Shown here one piece after another: positions 1-7,826 of a stretch of 27,633 nt of DNA. Source of the DNA: Lachnospiraceae bacterium (lineage in GTDB: Bacteria > Bacillota > Clostridia > Lachnospirales > Lachnospiraceae); the NCBI GenBank assembly GCA_015258095.1, contig JABZIV010000027.1, positions 1 to 27,633 on the forward strand, given 5' to 3'. Every line of letters starts with the position of its first letter. The first letter of the stretch is position 1. The notes below the pieces were generated by a model. The model saw nothing but the letters and a program-made list of their open reading frames with translations. It was not told the origin of the DNA and ran no database searches. Made by a program: the position numbers and the translations under genes.

Positions 1-84
1 TTCCAATTCTTCATAAAAATCATCGTCTACTACTCTGTCGGATTGGAATAAATTATATAATATCTTTGAGAAAAAGTTAGCCAT
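1..84 (-). CDS. ftsY: Signal recognition particle receptor FtsY, N-terminus only (runs off left edge)
   Basis: Only the first 28 codons are in the window. The peptide begins MANFFSKILYNLF and continues to VDDDFYEELE, which resembles the start of the FtsY N domain (a VDxDFYEELEE-type helix). FtsY is the membrane-associated GTPase receptor that docks SRP-ribosome complexes at the translocon. The ATG at 84 is preceded by AGGAG with 5 nt spacing. The gene lies 35 nt downstream of smc on the same strand, matching the conserved rnc-smc-ftsY order. Almost nothing precedes the N-domain helix, so the acidic A domain seen in E. coli FtsY is absent, as in many Gram-positives. The call rests on a short peptide plus synteny. 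Confidence 0.8.
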   Translation of the reverse strand, partial: MANFFSKILYNLFQSDRVVDDDFYEELE

Positions 85-119
85 GGAGACTCCTTCCTTC
101 CGTAACGTACGTACTGTTC

Positions 120-3100
120 TTACTCCAACTGTTCTTCTACCAGATCTACGGAAACCAGCGTGGAAATGCCCTTCTCCTGCATTGTAACACCGAAGAGACG
201 GTCCGCACTTTCCATAGTTCCTCTTCGATGTGTAATCACGATAAACTGCGTATTCTCCGTCAAGTGGTGGAGATATTTTGCAAAGCGAACGACGTTGGAA
301 TCATCGAGTGCAGCCTCGATCTCATCCAGCAAGCAGAAGGGAGATGGTTTCAAACTCTGCAAAGCAAAAAGAAGAGAAATGGCAGTGAGTGCTTTCTCCC
401 CGCCGGAGAGTTGCATCATGTTTTGCAGCTTCTTTCCGGGGGGTTCGGCGATAATGGAGATGCCGCTTTCCAAGAGATCCTCCCGATCATCGATTTCAAT
501 TCTTCCGGATCCGCCGCCGAAAAGGACACGAAAAACTTCATTGAAACGCTCTTGAATCTTATGGAAATTCTCATGGAACTGTTTTCGCATTCCGCTATCC
601 AGATCTTTAATAATCTCTCGAAGAGAAATCTCCGATTGCAACAAATCTTCCACTTGTTTCCGGAGGAACTCATAGCGGTCTTTCACTTCCGTATATTGCT
701 CTATGCTGTCAAGATTAATGGAACCGAGCCCCTTCATCGCAGCCTTTTTCTCCTGAATAATCGACGGAAGAGCGGGATTTGTGGAGAGCGCTTCATCAAA
801 ATATTGTTTTGCCTGACTCACGCCTATTCCATACTCCTCAAAAAGGTCTGAAGCGGACTGTGCGGAACGTTCTTCGAGCTTCTCTCTCTGATGAGATAGT
901 CGCAGTTTTTCCTTTTCTTTCTCTAAAAGATCCTCTTGCATTCCTTCTTTCTTACGATAGAATGCTTTTTCCTCTTCGGAAATCGAAGTTCTTCTTTCTT
1001 TTAAAGCGATTCGTTCCGCCTTTCGTTCCTCCTCCTTTGTATGGAAATCCTGCATTTTCTGTTCCAGGAACTGAATCTTTCTTTGCTCTTCCTCCACCAT
1101 TCCGGCAGTACTCTTGTTTTCCTCTTCCAAATCAAGCTGATCGCTGAAGTTTTGCTCAATTTTTTCACTATATTCGTGCAGCTGTTCACTAAGAAAATCC
1201 ACTCTGGCGGAAAGAGTCTGCCTTTCCGCATTCACACTGCCCTGCAAACGAAGACTTTTCTCCCTGTAAAGGCGATCGAGGCGGAGAATCTCCTCTCTAT
1301 CCTCTTCTTCTCTCCTTTTTAGCTTGTCCCATTCCGCTTCGTGCTGCAAAAGTTTTTCTCTTTGCAGATTTTCTTCTTTTTGCAAACTTTCCAGCTTTTT
1401 CTCCAAATCCTCGATTTCCCTCTTTCTTCCGATAAGGGAAGAGGAATTACGGTAGGCTCCGCCGGACAACGCGCCTCCGGCCTGTAGAAGTTCGCCGTCC
1501 AAAGTCACTATGCGAAGACTATGCTTATATTTTCGCGCGATCATTAGGGCATGGTCAAGAGAGTCCACAAGCAAAACTTTCGATAAAAGATACTGTTCTA
1601 ATCCGCGACAACTTTCCGGAACCGTTACAAAATCGGAAAAAACACCGATAAGCCCCGGCTCACCCTTTATACTGTCATATCGATTGTCTCGTTCTTTTCG
1701 AATAGAGCTCATCGGAAGAAAGGTTGCTCTCCCCAGTTTCTCTCTTTTTAATTTTTCCAGAAGGCGCTTCGCAGTCCCTTCCTCTTCACAAACCAGATTT
1801 TGGAGACTTCCGGCAAGCGTTGTCTCTAAAGCAAGCTCATATTCCTTTCGGGTTTTTAATAAATCGGCAACCACGCCAATGAGCCCGTTTTCTCTTTCTT
1901 TCTCTTTCATTGAGGCCCGGACAGCCTGTCCAAATCCCTCATATCGTTCCGCAAGATTCCGGAGGTTCTCCCACTGTATTCTGCATCTTTCTTTACTGCG
2001 GAGTAGATCTTGAAGCTCTTGTTTCTCCTCTTGCAGTAACTTTTCTTTTTCACTGCGATTTTTTTCACTAAGAGAAAGGGCAAGCTGCTTTTCTTCCCCT
2101 TCCTTCTTTAATTTCCGCATCTCCTCTTCTGTTTCCCGGAAATTGACACTCTGCTCGGTGAGAACGGACTTTTCCTTCCCTTCTTTCCTTCCCTTATCAA
2201 AAAGAAAATCGGGGTAAAAACTGCTCTGGATGATTCTCTCCGCTTCTTTAATCGTGGAGTCAATGAGTTCCAGATCCAGCTTAATCTGCTCTTCTTCCGT
2301 TTCAAAGAAAAGGAAGTCTTCCAAGCGCTTTCTAATCGTTAATAAAGAAGCAGTCAGGTCTTCCATCTTTCCAATGGAAAGAGACGCTTCTTTTTTTAAA
2401 CTTTCCACTCTTTCATGAAAGTGTCTGGAGGAACTCTCCTTGCCGGAGATGGACTCTTTCAAGTGAACAATATCTTCTTCAATACTTTCTTTTTGCTTCC
2501 GCTCCTCTTCTTCAGAATGGCTTAACTCCTGCTCTTTTCGATCCAGTGCCTCCCTTTCCGTCTCCAATTTGGAAAAGGCTTCTGCGAGTAATGCCTGTTT
2601 TTCTTCATCCTCTTTCAGGGAAGCTTCCACATTCCGTTCTTCTTCTTCCAATTTCTGAAGGACCTGCTCCGCATCCTCCAGTTTATTTAGAAAATGAGTG
2701 GATTCCAGAACCACCAGTTCATCACGATAGGAAAGATACTTTCTGGCTTTCTCGGATTGTTTTGCAAGGGGTTCCACCTGTTTTTCCAATTCCGTGACAA
2801 TATCCTGGACTCTGGCAAGATTTCCCTGCTCCTCTTCGAGTTTCCTTTCAGCCAGCTCTTTTCTTCTTTTAAACTTAACAATTCCTACCGCTTCGTCAAA
2901 GAGCGCTCTTCTTTCCTCCGCTTTTCCGGAGAGAATTTTATCAATTTGTCCCTGCCCGATTAAGGAGTATCCCTCTTTTCCAATTCCGGTATCATAAAAA
3001 AGTTCATGAATGTCTTTTAATCGACACTCTGAACCATTCAATCGATACTCGGATTCTCCTGAGCGATAGAGTTTTCTCGTAACGGTGACTTCTGTATAAG

Positions 3101-3380
3101 GAAGGGAAAGCGCATGGTCTCCATTATCAAAAGAGATGGTAACGGAGGCATAACTTTGCGGTCTTCTGGCCGCAGTTCCCGAGAAAATCACATCCTGCAT
3201 GGAAGCGCCGCGAAGTTGCTTTACCTTCTGCTCTCCCAAAACCCAACGAACCGCATCGGAAATGTTGGACTTGCCGGAGCCGTTCGGACCGACAATACCG
3301 GTGATTCCGGGCGAAAAATCAAGTACTGTTTTATTTGCAAAAGACTTAAATCCTTGAATCTCAATAGATTTTAAATACAT
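120..3380 (-). CDS. smc: Chromosome partition/condensation ATPase SMC
   Basis: SMC forms the ring-shaped condensin core with ScpA/ScpB and organises and segregates the nucleoid. Residues 1-165 are the N-terminal head with Walker A GPNGSGKS (31-38) and a GQGQID motif near 142. A long Glu/Lys-rich coiled coil covers about 170-478. The hinge is about 480-645 and ends in GGALSGG. A second coil follows, and the C-terminal head carries the signature LSGGEKALTA (991-1000), Walker B and D-loop FCLLDEIEAALDD (1015-1027) and a switch His in VITHRRGT. At 1086 aa it is about 100 residues shorter than B. subtilis Smc (about 1186, from memory), and most of the loss appears to be in the C-terminal arm. The ATG overlaps the end of rnc by 20 nt and its Shine-Dalgarno is weak, so translation is probably coupled to rnc. 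Confidence 0.96.
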   Translation of the reverse strand: MYLKSIEIQGFKSFANKTVLDFSPGITGIVGPNGSGKSNISDAVRWVLGEQKVKQLRGASMQDVIFSGTAARRPQSYASVTISFDNGDHALSLPYTEVTVTRKLYRSGESEYRLNGSECRLKDIHELFYDTGIGKEGYSLIGQGQIDKILSGKAEERRALFDEAVGIVKFKRRKELAERKLEEEQGNLARVQDIVTELEKQVEPLAKQSEKARKYLSYRDELVVLESTHFLNKLEDAEQVLQKLEEEERNVEASLKEDEEKQALLAEAFSKLETEREALDRKEQELSHSEEEERKQKESIEEDIVHLKESISGKESSSRHFHERVESLKKEASLSIGKMEDLTASLLTIRKRLEDFLFFETEEEQIKLDLELIDSTIKEAERIIQSSFYPDFLFDKGRKEGKEKSVLTEQSVNFRETEEEMRKLKKEGEEKQLALSLSEKNRSEKEKLLQEEKQELQDLLRSKERCRIQWENLRNLAERYEGFGQAVRASMKEKERENGLIGVVADLLKTRKEYELALETTLAGSLQNLVCEEEGTAKRLLEKLKREKLGRATFLPMSSIRKERDNRYDSIKGEPGLIGVFSDFVTVPESCRGLEQYLLSKVLLVDSLDHALMIARKYKHSLRIVTLDGELLQAGGALSGGAYRNSSSLIGRKREIEDLEKKLESLQKEENLQREKLLQHEAEWDKLKRREEEDREEILRLDRLYREKSLRLQGSVNAERQTLSARVDFLSEQLHEYSEKIEQNFSDQLDLEEENKSTAGMVEEEQRKIQFLEQKMQDFHTKEEERKAERIALKERRTSISEEEKAFYRKKEGMQEDLLEKEKEKLRLSHQREKLEERSAQSASDLFEEYGIGVSQAKQYFDEALSTNPALPSIIQEKKAAMKGLGSINLDSIEQYTEVKDRYEFLRKQVEDLLQSEISLREIIKDLDSGMRKQFHENFHKIQERFNEVFRVLFGGGSGRIEIDDREDLLESGISIIAEPPGKKLQNMMQLSGGEKALTAISLLFALQSLKPSPFCLLDEIEAALDDSNVVRFAKYLHHLTENTQFIVITHRRGTMESADRLFGVTMQEKGISTLVSVDLVEEQLE

Positions 3381-4077
3381 CCCCTGTTTCCGCCTTTATT
3401 TTTTCTAACGCAAGATAAGCTGCATTCTGCTCCGCTTTCTTCTTTGAACTTCCTTCTCCCACGCCATATTCTATCTCATCAAGCGTAACGGAGACTCTAT
3501 AAAAACGGTCGTGAAAGGGACCGGATTCTTCCAGTAAGCTGTAGCGGAGGCTGAGATGCTTCCCCGTGGCATATTCCTGAAGCATGGTTTTGGCATCCAT
3601 CTGTAGCTGCTTCTTTTCTATATCGGACAGCAGAAATTCTTTCACAAAACTTTCCGCTCTGGCCAGCCCTCCATCGAGATAAATTGCCCCGATAATCGCC
3701 TCCAGGGTATCCGAGAGAACGGAATCCCGATATTGTATCCCCTCTCGTGCTTCTCCCTTTCCGAGAACAATATATTCCGATAAATGAAGTGTCCTTGCCA
3801 CAATAGCCAGAGCCGGTTCACAAACCAGCGCAGCGCGAAGCTTCGTCATGAGCCCTTCCTGGAGTACCGGCTTTCTGTCATAAAGAACTGTACTGGAAAT
3901 CAGCTCCAAAACAGCGTCTCCCAAGAATTCCAGACGTTGATTCGACGCTTCCTTTGCCTCTCCCTGTTCGTTGGAGAAGGAAGGATGAATCAGGGCATGC
4001 GAAAGCAGGGTAGGATCCTGAAAATGATAAGACAGCCGCTCTTCAAGGGAAGTTAACGACATACTCTGTTCTTTCAT
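3361..4077 (-). CDS. rnc: Ribonuclease III
   Basis: RNase III is the double-strand-specific endoribonuclease that matures rRNA and processes structured mRNAs. The 238 aa protein has the family signature NQRLEFLGDAVL at 46-57, including acidic residues E50 and D54. The second catalytic cluster, in SDTLEAIIGAIYLDGG, has D123 and E126. A double-stranded-RNA-binding domain spans about 162-232 and ends in the typical KKKAEQNAA helix. The start ATG lies 1 nt after the acpP stop codon, with a weak GGGA upstream, so translational coupling is likely. A second ATG five codons in (MSLTSLEERL) is possible but no better supported. The 3' end overlaps smc. The order plsX-acpP-rnc-smc is standard in Firmicutes. 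Confidence 0.96.
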   Translation of the reverse strand: MKEQSMSLTSLEERLSYHFQDPTLLSHALIHPSFSNEQGEAKEASNQRLEFLGDAVLELISSTVLYDRKPVLQEGLMTKLRAALVCEPALAIVARTLHLSEYIVLGKGEAREGIQYRDSVLSDTLEAIIGAIYLDGGLARAESFVKEFLLSDIEKKQLQMDAKTMLQEYATGKHLSLRYSLLEESGPFHDRFYRVSVTLDEIEYGVGEGSSKKKAEQNAAYLALEKIKAETGDVFKIY

Positions 4078-4078
4078 T

Positions 4079-4315
4079 TTATTTTCCCAGGGCTTTTAAA
4101 ATAGCCTGATGCGCTTCCCCGACCGTTTTAATCTGATAACTGGCTTCTTCCGGAATCTCGATGCCGAATTCATCCTCAATGCCCATTACAATCTGAACAA
4201 TATCCAGGGAATCCGCATTCAAATCCTCGACAAAACGAGAATCTTCCGTAATCTCTTCTTCTTTCACATTGCTTAATTCTCTACAGATAATTTGCTTTAA
4301 CTTTTCTAATTCCAT
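4079..4315 (-). CDS. acpP: Acyl carrier protein
   Basis: ACP carries growing acyl chains on a 4'-phosphopantetheine arm during fatty acid synthesis and for PlsX. The protein is small, acidic and helical, with the attachment motif LNADSLDIVQ and the modified Ser at residue 36. I chose the ATG at 4315 (78 aa) over an in-frame ATG at 4342. The 4315 start has GAGG 6 nt upstream and lies 1 nt after the plsX stop, whereas the upstream start would overlap plsX by 26 nt without a ribosome-binding site. It is co-transcribed with plsX, whose product uses acyl-ACP, and with rnc 1 nt downstream. Confidence 0.96.
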   Translation of the reverse strand: MELEKLKQIICRELSNVKEEEITEDSRFVEDLNADSLDIVQIVMGIEDEFGIEIPEEASYQIKTVGEAHQAILKALGK

Positions 4316-4316
4316 A

Positions 4317-5327
4317 TCAAACCTCTTCTCCTTTAAAATCAATTGCTTTCGCTATTTTTTCTGTCAGACCTTTCTCGGAAAAGTCTTTCGCCTGTAGAAT
4401 GGCTGTCGTTACTTCTCTGCCATCCGTATTCCCGTGCACTTTCACAACAAGTCCCTTTAATCCGAGGATAGGTGCCCCTCCGTATTGCTTTGCATCGAAC
4501 TTCTTCATTCTCTTCTTTAGCGCAGCCTTAATGAGGGCGGCGCCCAAAAGAGTGGGAATTCCGCTATTCTTTAAGGTATCCGAAATTTCTCCCATCAGCA
4601 TCTTTCCCACGCCTTCATACATCTTTAAGACGACATTACCGACGAAAGCATCACAGACTACAACGGAACAGTTTCCTTCTACAATATCCCGGGCCTCTAC
4701 GGAACCGATAAAGCGGTAGTCCTTCTCTTCCTTCAAGAGCTGCATCGTTGCTTTGACCAGGCTATTTCCTTTCTCTTCCTCCGCACCGATATTTACAAGA
4801 CCAATGGAAGGATTTGGGATACCCAGCATCTCTTCCATGTAAATGGCGCCCATCTTGGCAAACTGCGTGAGCCATTCCGGCTTTGCATCCACATTTGCAC
4901 CGCAATCCGTCAGAAGGCAGGCCCCCTTTCTGGTGGGAATCAGGGCTGCCAGAGGCGGACGATAAACCCCTTTCTCCCTTCCTACAATCAGTTGTCCCCC
5001 GGCAAGTACTGCCCCGGTAGAGCCGGCTGAAACAAAAGCACCCGCATCGCCTTCTTTCACTGCCTGCATGCCTCTTACCAGACTGGAATCTTTCATTCTT
5101 CGAATCGCCATAACAGGAGCATCATGAATACTGATACTTTCCGTACATGGATAGATTGCAATACGTTCCGGATTATAGGCATAAGCGGATAACTCTTTCT
5201 TTATTGCAGCTTCATCCCCAAAAAGGAGTAATTCTATGCCTTCCGCCTGTAGGCTATCGACAGCCCCTTTTACCATGGCTTTGACGCCGAGATCTCCTCC
5301 CATGGCATCGATTGCGATACGAACCAT
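4317..5327 (-). CDS. plsX: Phosphate acyltransferase PlsX
   Basis: PlsX converts acyl-ACP and inorganic phosphate to acyl-phosphate, the donor that PlsY uses to start phosphatidic acid synthesis. It acts peripherally at the membrane. The 336 aa protein begins with the hallmark MVRIAIDAMGGD. It carries other family segments, such as VSAGSTGAVLAGG (near 101-113) and TDCGANVDAKPEWL (near 140-153), and has normal length. The ATG at 5327 has AGAGG about 5 nt upstream. It is the first gene of plsX-acpP-rnc-smc-ftsY, behind a strong promoter at 5396-5424. The rpmF gene that often precedes plsX is absent. The region upstream instead holds a tandem-repeat array. Confidence 0.97.
   Translation of the reverse strand: MVRIAIDAMGGDLGVKAMVKGAVDSLQAEGIELLLFGDEAAIKKELSAYAYNPERIAIYPCTESISIHDAPVMAIRRMKDSSLVRGMQAVKEGDAGAFVSAGSTGAVLAGGQLIVGREKGVYRPPLAALIPTRKGACLLTDCGANVDAKPEWLTQFAKMGAIYMEEMLGIPNPSIGLVNIGAEEEKGNSLVKATMQLLKEEKDYRFIGSVEARDIVEGNCSVVVCDAFVGNVVLKMYEGVGKMLMGEISDTLKNSGIPTLLGAALIKAALKKRMKKFDAKQYGGAPILGLKGLVVKVHGNTDGREVTTAILQAKDFSEKGLTEKIAKAIDFKGEEV
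4322..4332 (-). promoter_or_regulatory. Shine-Dalgarno that fixes the acpP start
   Basis: Read on the minus strand this is AGGAGAAGAGG inside the last plsX codons. The GAGG is 6 nt from the ATG at 4315. It sits downstream of the alternative ATG at 4342 and therefore supports the shorter 78 aa ACP. Confidence 0.75.
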
Positions 5328-5350
5328 ACTTACCTCTTTCTTATAGAACG

Positions 5351-5382
5351 AAAAAAGGAAGGATCCTGTTCAAGGACTTTCC
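5351..5382 (-). promoter_or_regulatory. Hairpin plus T6 in the plsX leader (weak attenuator candidate)
   Basis: Read on the minus strand, GGAA-AG-TCCT, a 5-nt loop, and AGGA-TCC-TTCC can form two 4-bp stems separated by a small internal loop, followed at once by TTTTTT. It lies between the proposed plsX transcription start and the plsX ribosome-binding site. The stem is short and imperfect, so it may be chance or only a weak pause or terminator. Confidence 0.25.
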
Positions 5383-5395
5383 ATCAGCAAGAAAC

Positions 5396-5424
5396 ATGAT
5401 AAATTATTCGCAGGAAACTGTCAA
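5396..5424 (-). promoter_or_regulatory. Sigma-A-type promoter for plsX-acpP-rnc-smc-ftsY
   Basis: On the minus strand a perfect -35 TTGACA (5419-5424) is followed by a 17-nt spacer and -10 TATCAT (5396-5401). The predicted start near 5389 gives a leader of about 60 nt to the plsX ATG. The 21-bp repeat array ends about 18 bp upstream of the -35. Confidence 0.85.
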
Positions 5425-5442
5425 CTTACTGCATGCAGACGG

Positions 5443-5558
5443 AATTTCTTATAACCATAGATGAATTTCATATAGCCCTATATGCATTTCTTATAGCTAT
5501 AGATGCATTTCTTATAATCCTATATGTATTTCTTATAGATTTAGATGCATTTTTTATC
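5443..5558 (-). repeat. 21-bp tandem repeat array upstream of the plsX promoter
   Basis: Five consecutive 21-bp units start at 5443, 5464, 5485, 5506 and 5527, followed by a degraded sixth at 5548. On the plus strand each reads roughly NATTTCTTATA, a variable core, then CTATATG or ATAGATG. The core is dyad-like: TATAG-CC-CTATA in unit 2, TATAGCTATA in unit 3 and weaker versions in the others. Units 1, 3 and 5 end in AGATG while 2 and 4 end in TATATG, which gives a secondary 42-bp period. The array holds only very short open frames. It sits between the terminator of the EF-G-like gene and the plsX -35, so it is probably untranscribed DNA. This and the neighbouring terminator, promoter and leader account for the 314-nt gap 5328-5641. 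Confidence 0.85.
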
Positions 5559-5568
5559 CTCTAAGGCA

Positions 5569-5620
5569 CAAAAATACAGGCCGAAAGCAGAGTAAAGAAC
5601 GCACTCCGTTTCCGACCTGT
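5569..5620 (-). terminator. Rho-independent terminator of the EF-G-like gene
   Basis: On the minus strand ACAGGTCGGAA pairs with TTTCGGCCTGT in an 11-bp stem with two wobble pairs. The loop contains a smaller hairpin, and TATTTTTG follows the stem. It begins about 20 nt after the stop codon at 5642. Confidence 0.7.
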
Positions 5621-5641
5621 AGAATAGATTATTTCACGATT

Positions 5642-7741
5642 TTAAGCTTCTTCCGCCTCTCTTTCCTTCGCTTCCTGTATCACAATGTTCTGAATATCTC
5701 CAGGCGCCTGCTCGTATCTTGCAAAGTGGAAAGAGAAGGAGCCGGAACCGGCGGTCATGGAGCGCAAGTCGGTATTGTAGAGGTAGAGATTACTCATCGG
5801 GAGTTCCGCTTCTACCTGTTGTTTTCCGCCATGCAGCGCATTCATTCCCAGGATTCTTCCTCTTCTCTTTGTAAGGTCGCCCATGATGTCTCCCATGTAG
5901 CTGTCCGGGATGATGACTTCAAGGTGCGCTATCGGCTCCAAAAGAACCGGGTTTGCCTGCATAAAACCATCTTTAAACGCCATGGAGGCGGCCGTTTTGA
6001 AGGCTTGCTCGGAAGAGTCAACCGGATGATAAGAACCGTCCAAAAGAACCGCCTGCACACCGACTACCGGATACCCTGCCAGAGGTCCTTTCTTGCAAGA
6101 TTCCTGAATTCCTTTCTCTACAGCGGGAAAATAATTTTTCGGTACTGCACCGCCGAACACTTCCTCTTTAAAGCAATAAGCTTCATCATAATTGAAGCTG
6201 GGAGAAAACTCCATTACAACATCTCCATATTGCCCGTGCCCACCGGACTGTTTCTTGTACTTGCCCTGTACCTTCACGGTTTTCTTAATGGTCTCTCTAT
6301 AGGGGAACTTCGGCTTCTTCAGGAGAATGGATACGTTATAACGGTCTTTCAAACGGGAAGAGACCACTTCGAGTTGTTGTTCTCCTATGCCATAAAGCAG
6401 ACTTTGCCGATTCTCCGGATCCGCCTTCACTTGAAGAGTACGATCTTCTTCCATCATTCTTTGCAGAGCGGTGGACAGCTTATCCTCATCCGCTTTATTC
6501 TCTGCGCTGTAAGCCATATATGTATAGGGAATCGACAGTTTCGGCGCGTGATACAGGATAGGTGCATTCCGTACGGCAATACTGTCCCCGGTTTCCGTTA
6601 AACCGAGTTTCGCAACGGCACCCAAGTCTCCGCTTTTTAATTCGGAAACTTCAATGGGGGTGTTTCCGCGTAAGACATACAGCTTTCCAACCTTCTCCGT
6701 TGCTTCTTTGTTGACATTGTAGATTTCACTGTTGGGTTTCAAAACACCGGTACAAACTTTAAACAAAGAGTATTTTCCAAGGAAGGGGTCTGCAATGGTT
6801 TTCCAAACTCTTGCACTGAGCGTTGCCGCGTCATTGTAATGTGCTGTAAAATGCTCTCCGTTCGAGGCATCGACGCCAATCGCTTCCAGTTCCTTTGGAG
6901 AGGGGAAATACTTGTCAATAACTTGTAAAAGAACATTAAAGCCCTGCACATGGATACCTGATCCCATCAGAATCGGTGCAATGCTACAGTCTTTGATGTT
7001 AACCCGGAGAGCTGCCTGAATCTCTTCCGTGGTAAATTCCTCACCGGCAAAATACTTCTCCATCAGTTCTTCGGAACTTTCCGCTACCGCTTCCAGTAGA
7101 GAAGAACGGGCGATGTTCAAATGCTTTTCCACATAGTCCGGAATAGGACAGGCTTCATATTCATTTAAGTTTGTAAAACGACGTCCTGCCATCTTCACGA
7201 CATTGACAAAGCCGACAAACTTTTCATTTTCACGAATCGGTAACTGGAAAGGAGCAACAGACTTCCCAAATCGTTTTTCGAGATCCAGAACAAGCTGTCG
7301 GAAAGACGCTTTATCATCGTCCATATTGCTGACGAAGAATAGACGCGGAAGATGATTCTCTTCACAAAGCTCCCATGCCTTGACCGTCCCCGGCTCTATT
7401 CCCGACTTTCCATTCACCACAATGACAGCACAGTCTGCCGCACTGACTGCCTCTTCCACTTCCCCCACAAAATCAAAATAGCCCGGTGTATCCAGAATAT
7501 TGATCTTCAGTTCCCCTTCTTCTCCCTTGTACTCTATCGGAAGAATACTGGTAGAGATGGAAAACTTTCTTTTCTTTTCTTCCTTATCAAAGTCAGAAAT
7601 GGTGTTTCCTTCATCTACGCTGCCCAGCCTGTTTATAGCATGGGTAACATAACAAAGACTTTCCGCAACGGTCGTTTTTCCGGCACCGCCATGGCCCAGA
7701 AGAACAACATTTCGAATACTACCGGTATCGTAAACCTTCAT
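5642..7741 (-). CDS. Elongation factor G-like translational GTPase (paralogue with altered GTPase motifs)
   Basis: The 699 aa protein has the five-domain EF-G layout: a GTPase domain (about 1-280), domain II (about 290-390) and domains III-V to the C-terminus. G1 is GHGGAGKT (16-23). G3 reads DTPGYFDF (84-91), so the His conserved in translational GTPases (DTPGHVDF) is Tyr88. G4 reads SNMDD (138-142) where EF-G has NKMD. From memory, both changes are shared by a clostridial EF-G-like family that coexists with true fusA, so this is unlikely to be the main EF-G. A role at the ribosome is inferred but the exact job is unknown. The start is ATG 7741, with GGAGG 10 nt upstream. An in-frame ATG at 7792 has no ribosome-binding site and abuts the -10 of the promoter. 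I considered a Tet(M)-type protein, but the N-terminus MKVYDTGSIRNV fits the EF-G-like family better. Confidence 0.88.
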   Translation of the reverse strand: MKVYDTGSIRNVVLLGHGGAGKTTVAESLCYVTHAINRLGSVDEGNTISDFDKEEKKRKFSISTSILPIEYKGEEGELKINILDTPGYFDFVGEVEEAVSAADCAVIVVNGKSGIEPGTVKAWELCEENHLPRLFFVSNMDDDKASFRQLVLDLEKRFGKSVAPFQLPIRENEKFVGFVNVVKMAGRRFTNLNEYEACPIPDYVEKHLNIARSSLLEAVAESSEELMEKYFAGEEFTTEEIQAALRVNIKDCSIAPILMGSGIHVQGFNVLLQVIDKYFPSPKELEAIGVDASNGEHFTAHYNDAATLSARVWKTIADPFLGKYSLFKVCTGVLKPNSEIYNVNKEATEKVGKLYVLRGNTPIEVSELKSGDLGAVAKLGLTETGDSIAVRNAPILYHAPKLSIPYTYMAYSAENKADEDKLSTALQRMMEEDRTLQVKADPENRQSLLYGIGEQQLEVVSSRLKDRYNVSILLKKPKFPYRETIKKTVKVQGKYKKQSGGHGQYGDVVMEFSPSFNYDEAYCFKEEVFGGAVPKNYFPAVEKGIQESCKKGPLAGYPVVGVQAVLLDGSYHPVDSSEQAFKTAASMAFKDGFMQANPVLLEPIAHLEVIIPDSYMGDIMGDLTKRRGRILGMNALHGGKQQVEAELPMSNLYLYNTDLRSMTAGSGSFSFHFARYEQAPGDIQNIVIQEAKEREAEEA

Positions 7742-7792
7742 AGAAACCTGTCCTCCAATCTGTACCCTTTGTAAATCGTACTGAATAGACAT

Positions 7793-7821
7793 ATTGTATC
7801 TAAATTAGGACAAGATTTCAA
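7793..7821 (-). promoter_or_regulatory. Promoter of the EF-G-like gene
   Basis: On the minus strand -35 TTGAAA (7816-7821), a 17-nt spacer and -10 TACAAT (7793-7798) lie immediately after the polC stop. Transcription should start near 7786, inside or past the ATG at 7792. This favours translation from 7741 and suggests the gene can be expressed independently of polC. Confidence 0.75.
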
Positions 7822-7826
7822 TCTTC

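Noticed and set aside
5533..5550. A leader peptide MHLNL starting at ATG 5550 on the minus strand after AGAGG
   Set aside because: Only five codons; it lies upstream of the plsX promoter and downstream of a terminator, so it is probably not transcribed.
5443..5558. The tandem array as a CRISPR
   Set aside because: Units are 21 bp, contiguous and without unique spacers, and no cas gene is present.
5642..7741. A tetracycline-resistance ribosomal protection protein
   Set aside because: The N-terminus and domain motifs fit the EF-G-like clostridial family, and there is no mobile-element context.
7742..7792. A 17-residue N-terminal extension of the EF-G-like protein from ATG 7792
   Set aside because: No ribosome-binding site, adjacent to the promoter -10, and the family starts at MKVY.
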